A DNA stretch of 64,000 nt from Spirosomataceae bacterium TFI 002 (GTDB lineage: Bacteria > Bacteroidota > Bacteroidia > Cytophagales > Spirosomataceae): the NCBI GenBank assembly GCA_900230115.1, contig LT907983.1, positions 4,944,774 through 5,008,773 of the forward strand. The letters run 5' to 3'. Below are positions 33,441-44,219 of the stretch, in pieces. Positions within the stretch are counted from its first letter, which is position 1, and the number at the start of each line of letters is the position of its first letter. A program made the position numbers and the translations under genes. Under the pieces are notes generated by a model that searched no databases, was not told the origin of the DNA, and saw only the letters and a list, made by a program, of their open reading frames with translations.

Positions 33441-34457
33441 CTAGTTAGTTTCTTTGAGCTTTATCTTATATTTCAACAGGTGTGGCCATGTTTCTTTGTT
33501 GCCATAAAACATTGAAATTCCCCAAGAGATGCCTTCATCTTGTTGCGAGGCGTCTTTGAAGTCTCCCACTCTGAAAGAGCCTGGAGCTTTAGGGTAATCG
33601 TCCCCCAGTGATGCTACTTTTTTAAAGTCTAGGCCATCATCTGCAAATTGTAATGTTTTTCCTTCGGGGCCGTGATTGGAGAGTAAAGCCATCATCCCTT
33701 TTTTGTATGGCCATACCATCACTTCATGTCCGCTTGTGATAATTGGGTTGTTAGGGTATTTGTAATAAGGGCCATCAGGAAATCCTGCTATTGCAACTCC
33801 TAGTTTGGTATGCTTAGGGCCGCTTTTGCCATACTTTTTGCTCCTACCTTTGTAATAAATAAAGTACATTCCATATTTAAAAACGAGGCAAGCATCATCA
33901 ACCCTATAGCTATCGAAGTCGTCGGCAATATCGCTTACTTCAAGAACAGGATGCGACGACGTTCTTACAAAAGGTCCATCGGGACTTTCGGCTTCTGCAA
34001 GGCCTATAGCTGTAATATCATTATCTGAATTATTCTCAAACTTGCCCTCAGGGTTGCCAGGAGTAGGTTTTACTCCAGTGTAGAATAAGTAGTATTTGTC
34101 TTTTGCTTTTAAAATATTGGGTGTAAAAACGCTGAATTCGTCCCAGCTTCCCTTTTGTCCTCTACATAGTGCTTCTCCTTTTTCTTCCCAAGTTTCTCCA
34201 TCAGTAGAACTGGCGTACCAAATGGAGGCGTCATAACCGCTGTATTGTTTTTCGGTTTTGGTGTACCAAAAATAATATGTGCCATCTACCAAAATGACAT
34301 CGGAAGGATCTCTTCTACAAACCCCATTTTCCGGTTCCAAACCCTTGAGTGTAGCATAGCTGAAAGTAACTTCTTCAATCTCAGAATTGATCGATTTTTT
34401 AGATTCAAAACCTGCTAGAATCAGGAATAGGAAGATAGTACTGAGAACGATTTTCAT
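33441..34457 (-). CDS. GH117/GH43-like secreted glycoside hydrolase
   Basis: 338 residues with a signal sequence. Repeated blade-like blocks point to the five-bladed propeller of clan GH-A/F-type hydrolases: CRRDPSDVILVDGTYYFWYT, YRVDDACLVFKYGMYFIYYKG and ITSGHEVMVWPYKKGMMALLSN. RRDPSDV (base Asp), the second Asp in RVDDA and His in SGHEVMVWP match my memory of GH117 neoagaro-oligosaccharide hydrolases. GH43 is the alternative. It probably acts on a sulfated glycan together with the adjacent sulfatase. Confidence 0.7.
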   Translation of the reverse strand: MKIVLSTIFLFLILAGFESKKSINSEIEEVTFSYATLKGLEPENGVCRRDPSDVILVDGTYYFWYTKTEKQYSGYDASIWYASSTDGETWEEKGEALCRGQKGSWDEFSVFTPNILKAKDKYYLFYTGVKPTPGNPEGKFENNSDNDITAIGLAEAESPDGPFVRTSSHPVLEVSDIADDFDSYRVDDACLVFKYGMYFIYYKGRSKKYGKSGPKHTKLGVAIAGFPDGPYYKYPNNPIITSGHEVMVWPYKKGMMALLSNHGPEGKTLQFADDGLDFKKVASLGDDYPKAPGSFRVGDFKDASQQDEGISWGISMFYGNKETWPHLLKYKIKLKETN

Positions 34458-34523
34458 GAGCTATATAGGCTAGGTTAGTTCAATTCTGACTTAAGATAAG
34501 GCTTTTTCCTAAAGCAATAAAAT

Positions 34524-35822
34524 CTATTTTTGGGAGAAAGCTGGTTGGTTCATACTGATACAATGAATTCCTCCTCCCCCCAGATTCACAGCAAGAGCGT
34601 CTATCATTATGATCTTTCTATTGGGAAAAACTGACTGTAAAATTTGGGCGGCTTTTTGGTCTTTAAGTTTCAATTCTAAAGGCATACCTTCTCTCCAGCT
34701 AGATTGTGCTAATACCACCTTATTCGTAATTATAAAATTAAGATAACTAAGTGCTGCTATAACTTTTACTGATTTGCCATCAGGGAACTTACTTCCATCT
34801 TTGTAATCTAGTGTTTTTATGTATTCATAAACATAATCTCCAGGATTCATTGTTGAAAAAATAGTACCTGGTAAAGGCATCCTTATAATTTTGAAAGGCT
34901 TTCCATCTTGGTCGCTTGCGGCTGTCAAGATTTTATAATTTTCTTCTATTCGTTTGTGGTTTTCCAAAGCGATAGGGTCACTCAATTCTGTACTATCTAT
35001 TTGTGCTAAAAGAATGGTAGAGTCATTTACGAACCTGGCAAACTCGTCAATATGACCATTAGTAGTAACGACAGTATAGGCTTTTGTGCCATCCGCAGTA
35101 TTAATAGGACCAAGAAAAGTATGATTGTCTTCGACCAAACCCTTTTTTAGCCATATCACTTTTGAAACTCCGAGGAGTCGCATGTATTCTGCTTCCATTT
35201 CCTTCTTGCTCATGTCAGGGTTTCTTTCAGCTTCCACTGCCTCGGTGGTGATCATGGTGCCTTTACCATTAACTTCCCTATTTCCACCTTCACTTATCAT
35301 TGAGCTAGATATGATAGGCAAGTTAAAATGCTTGGCTACTCGTTCGTCATATAGTTCTTCGGTTTTGGTATCAGCATCTAGTGTATCTGAGTAGCCCCAT
35401 GAGTTGAAATTGAAGTCTGCAATTGCTAAGGTGTTTTTATTTGTTTCTACGAAAATGGGCCCCATGTCCCTAGTCCAAATTTCGAAAGAGGGTAACTCCA
35501 GTATTGTTATATTATTTAGCTCGCCAAAATGGCTTTTCAGGGTTGCGGTAGCGTGTAACATTAGCTCCTTGCTTTTGCAAGTAACTACAATATTCAAGTC
35601 GGCTTTTAGAGCCTCAATGATAGCAATCGTAATTTTCTCCACCGATTCACCTTCTTTATGATTGGTAGAGGGCCATATCAACCATAATGCCTCTTGGCTT
35701 TCAAATTCAGCTGGTTGGTTTAATACAACTAGATCATCATCGATATGTGAAGAAGTACAAGAAGTGATCGTAAGTATAATGATGACACAGTATAAAACTG
35801 ATTTAAAACTATTTATTTTCAT
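34524..35822 (-). CDS. Agmatine deiminase / peptidyl-arginine deiminase family lipoprotein
   Basis: 432 residues with a lipobox (ITSC, near residue 22). Family motifs are in order: EALWLIWPS near the N-terminus, the WTRDMGPIFV strand with Asp, EGGNREVNGKGTM, the catalytic His in TTNGHIDEFARF and the nucleophile Cys in LGGGGIHC (Cys421). The catalytic set is complete, so deiminase activity on agmatine or an arginine compound is likely. The envelope location is unlike the usual cytosolic agmatine deiminase. Confidence 0.9.
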   Translation of the reverse strand: MKINSFKSVLYCVIIILTITSCTSSHIDDDLVVLNQPAEFESQEALWLIWPSTNHKEGESVEKITIAIIEALKADLNIVVTCKSKELMLHATATLKSHFGELNNITILELPSFEIWTRDMGPIFVETNKNTLAIADFNFNSWGYSDTLDADTKTEELYDERVAKHFNLPIISSSMISEGGNREVNGKGTMITTEAVEAERNPDMSKKEMEAEYMRLLGVSKVIWLKKGLVEDNHTFLGPINTADGTKAYTVVTTNGHIDEFARFVNDSTILLAQIDSTELSDPIALENHKRIEENYKILTAASDQDGKPFKIIRMPLPGTIFSTMNPGDYVYEYIKTLDYKDGSKFPDGKSVKVIAALSYLNFIITNKVVLAQSSWREGMPLELKLKDQKAAQILQSVFPNRKIIMIDALAVNLGGGGIHCISMNQPAFSQK

Positions 35823-35845
35823 GGAGACAGGTTTTGACTATAAAT

Positions 35846-36247
35846 TTAGGCAATAAGAATTGGTTCTTTTCTAAAGCCATCTGGAAACATAATAGTTAGT
35901 AAAGCGATAATTAGAATAAAGTTGAATTCAACACCATTTCGTCCCCCACCTACTACAAACCAACCTTCAGGATAATGGACAAGTACAATCCCAGCGATTA
36001 GAATTAATATGGTTACAGCACATGCCCATTTTACATATTTTTCAAAAAACAAACATAAAGCAGCAACTAAATGTGACAGTTTTATAGCCCAGGCAATGGG
36101 TACACCCAACGGTGCAAAGCCTATTTGGTTTAAGTATAAATTTCCAAAATCATTGATACCATTGTCAAATATACCGGGAATACTGTGAGCCAACAATATG
36201 ACTGCAATTCCGAACCTATGTAAAAAAGTGCCATTAAACATTTTCAT
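35846..36247 (-). CDS. DoxX-like small membrane protein
   Basis: 133 residues with four hydrophobic helices (FLHRFGIAVILLAHSIPGIF; APLGVPIAWAIKLSHLVAALCLF; VKWACAVTILILIAGIVLVH; FNFILIIALLTIMF). The GRNGVEFNFILI segment is the DoxX signature. Role in the membrane is not established; the family has been linked to thiol and redox balance in some bacteria. It lies 23 bp upstream of the deiminase gene, and the two may share a transcript. Confidence 0.8.
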   Translation of the reverse strand: MKMFNGTFLHRFGIAVILLAHSIPGIFDNGINDFGNLYLNQIGFAPLGVPIAWAIKLSHLVAALCLFFEKYVKWACAVTILILIAGIVLVHYPEGWFVVGGGRNGVEFNFILIIALLTIMFPDGFRKEPILIA

Positions 36248-36315
36248 TTTCCTTTAAGCTTATACGTAAGAGATGTTTTCCTATAAACGTTTTAAATGTA
36301 CACCTTTGATGATAT

Positions 36316-36615
36316 TCAAAAATCTGAAATCAGTGTCAGGTTTTTGCTTGAAATAGAGCCTGACTTGTAACAGCCAAACCAATCGGCTGCATTTGGATTA
36401 TTGGCCATATCTTTTTCAGCAAGTTTAGCATCTTCTTTGGAATTCCAATACACAATGTCGGTATATGATCCATTACTGTTGCTGTGGATTTCCCATTTAA
36501 CAAATCCCCTTTGTTTGTTCATCCAAGAGTCTAATACTTGCTTAGCAACAGTTAATAAATGCTCTTGGCCTATGTTCTCGGCAAGTTCGTAGGTGATAAT
36601 ATCCTTGTAATTCAT
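36316..36615 (-). CDS. Antibiotic-monooxygenase-like dimeric alpha/beta barrel protein
   Basis: 99 residues from the ATG at 36615; an upstream in-frame ATG (36642) adds nine residues of unlikely start. The core MNYKDIITYELAENIG...VAKQVLDSWMNKQRGFVKWEIHSNSNGSYTDIVYWNSKEDAKLAEKDM fits the ABM-like ferredoxin fold, with a paired strand and a helix. It is cytoplasmic, with no signal. Substrate and role unknown. Confidence 0.7.
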   Translation of the reverse strand: MNYKDIITYELAENIGQEHLLTVAKQVLDSWMNKQRGFVKWEIHSNSNGSYTDIVYWNSKEDAKLAEKDMANNPNAADWFGCYKSGSISSKNLTLISDF

Positions 36616-36792
36616 TTTGTGAGTTATTGTGATCAAAACCAATAAACTAAGATAAGCTGTTTTTTGTCAAAACAATACCTCATTTAGTTTTCAAGTCAAA
36701 GTTGATGAAAAGAGAAAATCGCTGCTCAAGCCATGAATTACAAGCGATTACTTATATATTGGGATCAATAACTATTTTGAACCACTAATTTA

Positions 36793-38757
36793 TTGCCAAT
36801 GCTACATAGAACCCTCTTTGGGCTGCTATTGCTTTTATTGGCAGGGCCGACTTTTGGGCAACAATTTACAGTAGATGAGCTAAAAGAAATTCTTGCCAAT
36901 GGAAAAGAAAATACCGTAAGCTTTGATGATCATATAACCATTCAAAGGGAATTTGCGAATACCGAAAAAGGAATGACCCAGGCCTTTGGTGAAGCTCTAA
37001 TTGCTCGCAAGGAGTTCATGAAAGTCGATAGCATGAAAGCCAAGGCATACTATGAGCTAGGTTATAATTACCGCAACTGGGGAGACAATGAAAAAACAAA
37101 ATTCTTCCTGACTGAGAGCTTGACTATTTACAAAAAGCTTAAAGATATTCCGCACCAAACAGATGTGACAAATCTACTAGCTGTGTATTATGCCAATATT
37201 GACAAAGATAGTACCGCAATTCAGCTGTATACTGAGACTATTAAACTTGCACAAAGTATTCCTGACACGCTACGATGGATCAGCCCTTACAAAGGCTTAT
37301 CTAGTTTATTTGCCAAAATAGGCTTGAACGAAAAGTGCATTGCATATTGTAAAGAGGGATTGCAACTTGCTCGCAAAATCAATCATCCGCCTTCTATTGC
37401 TGCATTAAGTAATAACATGGCGATAGGCTACTATCAAAAGAAGGAATTTGGTCGTTGTATTGAGTTGCTCAAAGAAGCACTCGTAGTAAATGAGCATGCA
37501 GGAATGACAGAAGCTATTATTCGTAACCTCTCCAATATCGGAGATGTGTACAAGGAATTGAGGAAGTTAGATTCAGCTTCAATTTATGTTGAGAAAGCGG
37601 TTTTGTTATTACCTCAAATCCAAGTTCCAAGAACGAGTATTTATACCTTTATATCGCTCGCCGATCTCAAGATTTTGCAAACGAAATATGCAGAGGCAAT
37701 TAAGTTTGCTCAAAATGCCATTGAACTAGGAAAGAAATCAGGTTTAGAAAGCATTTCTGCTGGGGCTTACAAAAACTTGTACGAAGCTTATAAAGGCCTA
37801 GGTCAACAAAGCAAGGCACTAGAGGCTTATGAGAATTACTGGCGAATTCAGGAGAAGTTTTTGGAAACTGAACGAAGTAAGGCGATTAGTAGCGTGGAAC
37901 AAGAGTTCCAGACTTTTAAGAAAGACACCGAAATTGAGATACTTAAAAAAGATAAATCCTTAAGCCAAACGCAACTGAACTCTGCTATTGGTGCAGCGGT
38001 ATTGTTAGGTTTACTTAGCCTTTTGTTTTTTAGTCGGTTTAGGCTCAAAAAGAAAAGTGCAGAAGAACTCAGTATTAAAAATGCTGAGATTCAGGAGCAA
38101 AGCGTTGTAATCCAAACCGCACTAACAGAGAAAGAAACACTTCTTCGTGAAATTCACCACAGGGTCAAAAACAACCTTCAAATCATTTCAAGCTTACTCA
38201 ATATTCAGTCGGATGGCATTGATGATCCAGGAGTATTATCTTCCATAAAAGAAGGGCAGAGCCGAGTACAGGCGATGAGTTTGATTCACTCAAACCTTTA
38301 CCAAAGTAAGCATATCAATAACGTAGACATTGAAAATTACTTGAAGGAATTGGTAGCTTATTTATCACAAATGTTTGCTGGCAGTAATAAAGACATAGAA
38401 ATTGAAGTCTCAGCAAAGCAAATTGAGTTTGATATTGATACGGCTATACCTCTAGGTTTAATCGTAAATGAATTGGTATCGAATGCTTACAAATATGCTT
38501 TTGACCAACAAGAAAAAGGACAAATTAAAATAGGAATCAACTCTATCAACGATACTGATTATGAACTACATGTGAAAGATAATGGAAAAGGGCTGGGAGA
38601 AGGATTTGATCCTAAAAAGAGTAAATCTCTTGGTTTAAAATTGGTGAAAATCTTAAGTAAGCAACTACGAGGGAAATTTAGGTCGGAGTCCAATGGTGGT
38701 GCATTGTTTATTGTTTCATTTAAAGACCTCAGAGCTTATCAAAGTCAACAATCATGA
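36793..38757 (+). CDS. TPR-containing HisKA_2-type sensor histidine kinase
   Basis: 654 residues. An N-terminal signal sequence is followed by about eight TPR-like repeats (to residue ~380), a coiled linker and one transmembrane helix ([20 protein letters not shown]). The kinase domain has the HisKA_2 H-box [21 protein letters not shown]-box [17 protein letters not shown], and DNGKGLG and [13 protein letters not shown]-lid motifs. The sensor part lies outside the cytoplasm or is a peptide- or protein-binding scaffold. It overlaps the response-regulator gene by ATGA. Confidence 0.93.
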   Translation: MPMLHRTLFGLLLLLLAGPTFGQQFTVDELKEILANGKENTVSFDDHITIQREFANTEKGMTQAFGEALIARKEFMKVDSMKAKAYYELGYNYRNWGDNEKTKFFLTESLTIYKKLKDIPHQTDVTNLLAVYYANIDKDSTAIQLYTETIKLAQSIPDTLRWISPYKGLSSLFAKIGLNEKCIAYCKEGLQLARKINHPPSIAALSNNMAIGYYQKKEFGRCIELLKEALVVNEHAGMTEAIIRNLSNIGDVYKELRKLDSASIYVEKAVLLLPQIQVPRTSIYTFISLADLKILQTKYAEAIKFAQNAIELGKKSGLESISAGAYKNLYEAYKGLGQQSKALEAYENYWRIQEKFLETERSKAISSVEQEFQTFKKDTEIEILKKDKSLSQTQLNSAIGAAVLLGLLSLLFFSRFRLKKKSAEELSIKNAEIQEQSVVIQTALTEKETLLREIHHRVKNNLQIISSLLNIQSDGIDDPGVLSSIKEGQSRVQAMSLIHSNLYQSKHINNVDIENYLKELVAYLSQMFAGSNKDIEIEVSAKQIEFDIDTAIPLGLIVNELVSNAYKYAFDQQEKGQIKIGINSINDTDYELHVKDNGKGLGEGFDPKKSKSLGLKLVKILSKQLRGKFRSESNGGALFIVSFKDLRAYQSQQS

Positions 38758-39476
38758 TAAAAATACTAATCATTGAAGACGAAGGAATTATAGCTGCCGA
38801 CATGGAAAACATGTTAGAGAAAATGGGCTATGAAGTCATGGAAACTGCCATGGACTACGAAGAAGCCATTGAAAGACTCGAAGAAGGAACTCCAGACCTT
38901 ATCATGCTTGATGTAAACCTTGGAGGCAAAAAGGATGGCATTGACCTCGCTGAAGTGATTAATGAGCGATTTCAAGTTCCGTTTATCTTTACAACGTCCT
39001 ATTCCGATGGACCCACCATTGAACGAGCCAAAAAGGTAAATCCAGTGAATTATCTTGTGAAACCCTTTAAACAAGAGCAATTGTTTACTGCTATTGAAAT
39101 GGCTTTGTTTTCGATTGCTCAGCAAGCTCAAGAAAAGCCCAATGAACTCGACAACTTGGTTATAAAGGGAGCTTTATTCATCAAAGACAAATACCGCTAT
39201 ACCAAACTTCCCCTTGGAGATATTCTTTGGCTAAAGGCTGAAGGAAACTATGTTGAAATTCACCTAACAGAAAGAAAAGAGTTAATAAGAACCTCACTGG
39301 GTCAATTTCTTGAAAGGTTAAGCCTGCCCAATTTTTTTAGAACGCATAAATCTTATGCTGTCAATCTTGACTATTTAAAGAGCGTAGAGCCTACTGAGGT
39401 CTTTATTCTCGATACTTCTATTCCTATTTCTAAAACTTATTCTGATGAATTGATGAAGAGGTTGGAGGTTTTGTAA
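38754..39476 (+). CDS. LytTR-type response regulator
   Basis: 240 residues. Receiver domain with acidic pocket (IIEDEG), phospho-acceptor Asp53 ([10 protein letters not shown]) and conserved Lys in NYLVKPF. The C-terminal LytTR DNA-binding domain carries [46 protein letters not shown] and a final helix. It is the partner of the kinase at 36793. The next gene is a large secreted protein and an orphan LytTR protein follows, so this cluster is probably under its control. Confidence 0.93.
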   Translation: MIKILIIEDEGIIAADMENMLEKMGYEVMETAMDYEEAIERLEEGTPDLIMLDVNLGGKKDGIDLAEVINERFQVPFIFTTSYSDGPTIERAKKVNPVNYLVKPFKQEQLFTAIEMALFSIAQQAQEKPNELDNLVIKGALFIKDKYRYTKLPLGDILWLKAEGNYVEIHLTERKELIRTSLGQFLERLSLPNFFRTHKSYAVNLDYLKSVEPTEVFILDTSIPISKTYSDELMKRLEVL

Positions 39477-39513
39477 ATTTCATCACCACTGGGTTTAGTT
39501 TCATACCAACTCC

Positions 39514-39534
39514 AGGGCGTTTCAGCCCTTTTTA
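39514..39534 (+). terminator. Terminator after the kinase and response-regulator genes
   Basis: AGGGC-GTTTCA-GCCCT followed by TTTTTATT. Short but well placed, 38 bp after the stop codon. Confidence 0.6.
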
Positions 39535-39588
39535 TTATTTAATCATTGGCATTAATGTACCTTCCCTCCGTACCCAAAACATGAGCCC

Positions 39589-42500
39589 ATGAAAACCTTT
39601 AAAATTCAAAACTTCACAAGTAGAACGTTTTTAGTCTTATTTTTCATTATTGGCTCTGTAAATAAGGTAAGTGCTGTAGACTATCGAACCAAATTACCCT
39701 TAGTTCCTACACCAGATGGAAGTGTTGAAATGGTAGGCGAATTAACATGGAATAATCCATTTTGCTGGCTTCCATACCCTCCTGGTAACACAGTTGACGC
39801 CGATGACCGCGTTTTTATTGATCAAATAGGTTTCACAATAGCAAGTGGGGTGACAAATAATGGAAGAATAGTAATAGAAGGTCCCTTTACAACTGCCGGA
39901 ATAACTTATGAACCTTCTTTAATAATTGCTGAAGGTATTGGTTTAAATATTGGTGCCACAGGAACACTTGTTAATTACTCTACTTTAACCATTATAGGTC
40001 GAATTTCGAACTATGGTACTACGTTTAATTACAATAGGCTAACGATATCTTCTGCTGCACTTTTTGATAATTATAATAAGGTTTATAACAATGTTGATGA
40101 CTTTAATGTGGTAGGAACACTCAATAATAATGAAGGTGGGCTTATTCAGAATCAAGTAAATGGAAATATCAAGGGAACAGGAACTGTTACATTGAGAGCA
40201 TTGTCCAACTTCAGTTATTTTTCTACAATTACCCAATTACCTGCGAATAACTTTAACTGGATAGGAGGGTCCATTAGTGTATATCAAGGCAGAGTTCTAG
40301 GTATTGGGAGACCTCTTACTATTCCTGAAGGTGGGATTCTAGATTTAAATGGAGGTACGCTTAATATCAATAATGGAGGAGAACTCAATGTTTCATTTAA
40401 TGCTTTTCTCCTTACAGAACAAAATCCTGCCTTTCATGGAAAAGTAAATATCAACTCCTATGGAAAGCTCATTTTTAGCGGCAATTTCTTTTACAACAAA
40501 ACAGATTATAACTGGGAAAGTGAAGGAACTATTCAAATAAATAGTACTGTCAATACACCGGCTATTGAAGTGCCTTTGGGAGCTTATTTAGAAATTTCGA
40601 CAAATGGTGTTTTGAATCTTTTTGGGGGTAGAACTTTAACAGTTAATTGGCCCACTGCTGTTGACAACAAAGGCAAAATTGTTCTAGGAGGAGGAGGTAA
40701 ATATATTATTGGTTCCAACAATGGTCTATTGCCTGGAGGAGATTTCTTGTGGCAAAATGGGGGAGATGTAGAGATTAAAGGCGGGGCAACTCTTTTTCTA
40801 GATAGAAGCAACACTGTTCCTGTGCTAGGCACAATGACAAACTATGGCAAGATAAACCTCGGGGCGGGGGACTTCTTGGTTTATGGTTTGCTAAAAAACT
40901 ATGAAATATCGATTCCAAGTATAATAGGTTCAGAACCGTATAAAATGATAGCTGCAGATGGAGGAAAGATAGAATTTGTTGGTTATTGGAATGCTTTGAC
41001 CAATACTTTATTCAAAAACTTGGATATGAACCCTGGAGGGAAAGTAGAAATTGTATCGAACGGAATATTCGATTATCATGGGACATTAAGTATTCCAGAT
41101 CGGTCTGTTTTTACTAATAAAGGATCTCTTACCATCAAAGACGGTGGAAATGTTACGGTAGCGGCTGGTGGAGAACTAGTTAATGATGCAACCTTAAACA
41201 ATGACGGAATCGTTACCAATAATGGAATTGTATCTAATAATCTAGCATTTTGGAATAATAATACGCTTACAAACAGCGGAATTCTGTACGATTACACAGG
41301 GTTTGTCAATGTAGGGACGCTCAATAATCCGGGAAGGATAGGCATGTTTGCGACTTTCGAAGACCGAGGCGTTTTTAATAATACCAATGAGATCAACCTT
41401 TTTGGTACTTTCTTGGCAGGCACATCCGATGTGTTTGAAAATGGGAATGTAATCATGCCTCCTGGTGCCAAGTTTTATGTAATGAAGCCTTTTGTGTTAC
41501 ATAAAGACCTCGAAATCCCCGCAAATGTTGAATTTAGGATAGTCAATAAACTCACGATTCCTGATGCTGTAGCTGTGAGGAATTACGGGGACTTCAATTT
41601 TGGAACAAGTGGAACCGGAATTTGCGAAATACAAAGTGGAGGTAACTTAATCGCCTTTAGTAGCACAACTGCTTTGCCTGATGCAATCCACATGAAATCT
41701 GGAAGTTATGTGACAATCAATGAACCAGCTTTTGTATCACAAGGAAATTGGGAAATACCTTTTGGGGTCACTGCAACGGTTAACGGGTATTTAAACACTT
41801 CAACCCTTTTAAACCATGGAAGAATTAATATAACTGGGAAGTTATCTTCTGCTAATCTTACAAATGCTTCTGATGGACTTGTTAGCCTTTATACCAATGC
41901 TGAATTAAGCTCTTCACAAAACATAATTAATGACGGGAACTTAGAGGCAAATGGAATCCTAACAGGCAATAATTTGAAAAATTATGGAACGATTAGCGGA
42001 AATGGAATTTTATCTGGAACATTTTTCAATTATGAAAACAGCAAAATTGCTCCCGGTAATGTCAATATAGGACGATTGACTTTTACCACTAAACAATATA
42101 GTTCGGGCAATTATTACCCTTTCGATTTGGGTTCTGCAACTTACAATTGTGAAGTTGGAAATCCGGTTGACCGAATCTTAAGTCCTGGAAATGCTAACCT
42201 TAGTAGTGCAGAACTCAATATTACGCTACCTACAAATCCTCCAGCAGGAGAATTTCTCATCATGAGTTATAATGGACATACGGGTGAATTTTCAAATGTA
42301 ACTCTACCCAATTCATTTTGTGTGGATATTGCCTTGCGATATGATGACAATGCCCTTTACGTAGTAGTTTCAACTAAAAAGGTCAAAGCATTTGTAAATA
42401 AATTGGCAACAAGTGGGAACAACTCGGGGTTGACATGGGAAGATGCCTTTGTAGAGCTTCAACCCGCATTAGAGGTAGGATGTCCAACAGAAATATGGGT

Positions 42501-43815
42501 GGCAAAAGGTACATATTACCCTAGCACAGCACCTGGTGGAATTGAAAACCCATTGGACCCTAGAGATAGAACTTTTCATTTGCCCGATGAGACCCCAATT
42601 TATGGTGGATTTATTGGAAATGAAACCGAGGTGTCAAGTAGAGATTGGAATAAAAACCAAACAATACTAAGCGGTGATTTTGCAAATAATGATAATGTGT
42701 TTGGCCAAAGAAATACGTTGGGTATTTCTCAAAACAATGAAAATGCTTACCATGTGCTTACATCAGTGAATGATAACTTTTTTACTACGCTAGATGGCTT
42801 TAAAGTAATTGGTGGTAATGCCAATGGTTCAGGTAATTTAAGGGTAGAAGGATTAGACATAAGCAGATCAACCGGTGGAGGTTTAATCTCATCTTCATCG
42901 AGTTTTGTTTGCCGTAATGTTACTTTTGAACACAATACAGCACTTACAAGTGGCGGCGGGGTATACCAAAAGGCAGGAGTTCCATTGCTAGATCGTGTCC
43001 AAATAATCAAAAACTTCTCCGGTAGAAATGGTGGTGGATTGTACGCTGAGGCAAGTTATACTACAGTTTTCAATTGTGTTTTTTCAGGAAATAGATCTTT
43101 ATCTCTTGGTGGGGGAGTTTACACCAACCTTACTCCATTAAATATTTATAATAGTGTTTTTGTTGAGAATGCATCAGCAAATGGTGCTGCTTATTATAAC
43201 TTATACAATTTAGGGGGAGAGCCAAAATTGATCAATGCAACCATTACAAAGAACTATGCTGAAGTAAATGGAGCCATTGTAGAAAGTTCTGGTGGCTTAC
43301 TCACAAACTCTATTTGCTATGACAACGAGGGTACTGATATAAGTCAAGTCTCAGGGACAATGCTTGTGGACCATTCCGATGTTCAAGGCGGTAAAGTAGG
43401 TGCGGGCAACATGGATGTAAACCCAAACTTTGAAAGTATCGACTATGACGGCCCAGACAATATTTTCAGAACAAGCGATGATGGTCTTAAACTAAGGTAT
43501 TGTTCTGCTTTAATTGATAAAGGAATTGAGTTAAATACCACCAGTGAAGATATTACGCTGAGTCTCCGCTTATTTGGAGTTAACCCAGACATGGGTGCCT
43601 ATGAAAACTCAGATGCAGAAAAGCTAGTTATAAGTACGACTTTAAATGGTACACCGATCGTTAAATCTGCCATTTTTATTGAAGGAGGAAGTAAGATTGA
43701 AGCCCCTTCCAATGTTACTTACCAAGCCTTGAATTCAGTGCTTTTGGCTCCAGGTTTTGAAACAGCAAATAGTACTGTTTTTCAAGCAAGTATAGGGTCT
43801 TCTTGCATTGACTAA
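39589..43815 (+). CDS. Large secreted repeat protein, beta-helix type (choice-of-anchor / coat-hanger end)
   Basis: 1408 residues with a signal sequence (to KVSAVD). Residues ~50-900 are a long array of short beta turns rich in Gly, Asn and Thr (NNGRIVIEG, LNNNEGGLIQNQ, GGNVTVAAGGELVNDATLNNDGIV). Residues ~940-1340 are a right-handed beta-helix with the PMP-like end NPDMGAYE. A final ~70-residue domain (GTPIVKSAIFIEGG...APGFETANSTVFQASIGSSC) resembles the C-terminal sorting-type modules of Cytophagales. It is probably a cell-surface adhesin or matrix protein exported by the type IX route. No catalytic motif was found. Confidence 0.75.
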   Translation: MKTFKIQNFTSRTFLVLFFIIGSVNKVSAVDYRTKLPLVPTPDGSVEMVGELTWNNPFCWLPYPPGNTVDADDRVFIDQIGFTIASGVTNNGRIVIEGPFTTAGITYEPSLIIAEGIGLNIGATGTLVNYSTLTIIGRISNYGTTFNYNRLTISSAALFDNYNKVYNNVDDFNVVGTLNNNEGGLIQNQVNGNIKGTGTVTLRALSNFSYFSTITQLPANNFNWIGGSISVYQGRVLGIGRPLTIPEGGILDLNGGTLNINNGGELNVSFNAFLLTEQNPAFHGKVNINSYGKLIFSGNFFYNKTDYNWESEGTIQINSTVNTPAIEVPLGAYLEISTNGVLNLFGGRTLTVNWPTAVDNKGKIVLGGGGKYIIGSNNGLLPGGDFLWQNGGDVEIKGGATLFLDRSNTVPVLGTMTNYGKINLGAGDFLVYGLLKNYEISIPSIIGSEPYKMIAADGGKIEFVGYWNALTNTLFKNLDMNPGGKVEIVSNGIFDYHGTLSIPDRSVFTNKGSLTIKDGGNVTVAAGGELVNDATLNNDGIVTNNGIVSNNLAFWNNNTLTNSGILYDYTGFVNVGTLNNPGRIGMFATFEDRGVFNNTNEINLFGTFLAGTSDVFENGNVIMPPGAKFYVMKPFVLHKDLEIPANVEFRIVNKLTIPDAVAVRNYGDFNFGTSGTGICEIQSGGNLIAFSSTTALPDAIHMKSGSYVTINEPAFVSQGNWEIPFGVTATVNGYLNTSTLLNHGRINITGKLSSANLTNASDGLVSLYTNAELSSSQNIINDGNLEANGILTGNNLKNYGTISGNGILSGTFFNYENSKIAPGNVNIGRLTFTTKQYSSGNYYPFDLGSATYNCEVGNPVDRILSPGNANLSSAELNITLPTNPPAGEFLIMSYNGHTGEFSNVTLPNSFCVDIALRYDDNALYVVVSTKKVKAFVNKLATSGNNSGLTWEDAFVELQPALEVGCPTEIWVAKGTYYPSTAPGGIENPLDPRDRTFHLPDETPIYGGFIGNETEVSSRDWNKNQTILSGDFANNDNVFGQRNTLGISQNNENAYHVLTSVNDNFFTTLDGFKVIGGNANGSGNLRVEGLDISRSTGGGLISSSSSFVCRNVTFEHNTALTSGGGVYQKAGVPLLDRVQIIKNFSGRNGGGLYAEASYTTVFNCVFSGNRSLSLGGGVYTNLTPLNIYNSVFVENASANGAAYYNLYNLGGEPKLINATITKNYAEVNGAIVESSGGLLTNSICYDNEGTDISQVSGTMLVDHSDVQGGKVGAGNMDVNPNFESIDYDGPDNIFRTSDDGLKLRYCSALIDKGIELNTTSEDITLSLRLFGVNPDMGAYENSDAEKLVISTTLNGTPIVKSAIFIEGGSKIEAPSNVTYQALNSVLLAPGFETANSTVFQASIGSSCID

Positions 43816-43865
43816 AAAGCTTGATTTCGACTTAGCCAACTCATTATATCACAACATTTATAGCC

Positions 43866-44195
43866 ATGAAAACACCAAAAATACTCGTAGAAATTTTAAG
43901 AACCAGCAGCATCAACTTTGTAGAAGCAGACGAAAACTATTCTGTTTTTCACTTGAAAAGTGGATCGAAAGTAGTTTCTGGATATACACTCAAGTTTCAC
44001 GTTGATCAACTTGACAAGCATACATTTCTTCGGGTTAATAGATCCATGCTAGTGAATAGGAAATACATCAAATCTGTAATGTCTGAAAATTCATCCAGTT
44101 TCGCAATTTTACAAGATGGACGAAGTATTCCAATTCCTAGAAGGCGTCTTAAAATCTTTCAAGAAGCTTATGACCCAAAAGTGATTTTGAATTAA
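43866..44195 (+). CDS. Orphan LytTR DNA-binding protein
   Basis: 109 residues with only a LytTR domain: ILRTSSINFVEADENYSVFHLKSGSKVVSGYTLKFHVDQLDKHTFLRVNRSMLVNRKYIKSV and a basic end RSIPIPRRRLKIF. It has no receiver. It begins 51 bp after the giant surface protein gene. It could regulate that gene or compete with the response regulator at 38754. Confidence 0.85.
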   Translation: MKTPKILVEILRTSSINFVEADENYSVFHLKSGSKVVSGYTLKFHVDQLDKHTFLRVNRSMLVNRKYIKSVMSENSSSFAILQDGRSIPIPRRRLKIFQEAYDPKVILN

Positions 44196-44219
44196 ACGTA
44201 TTTGAGAATAAAAGCCATC

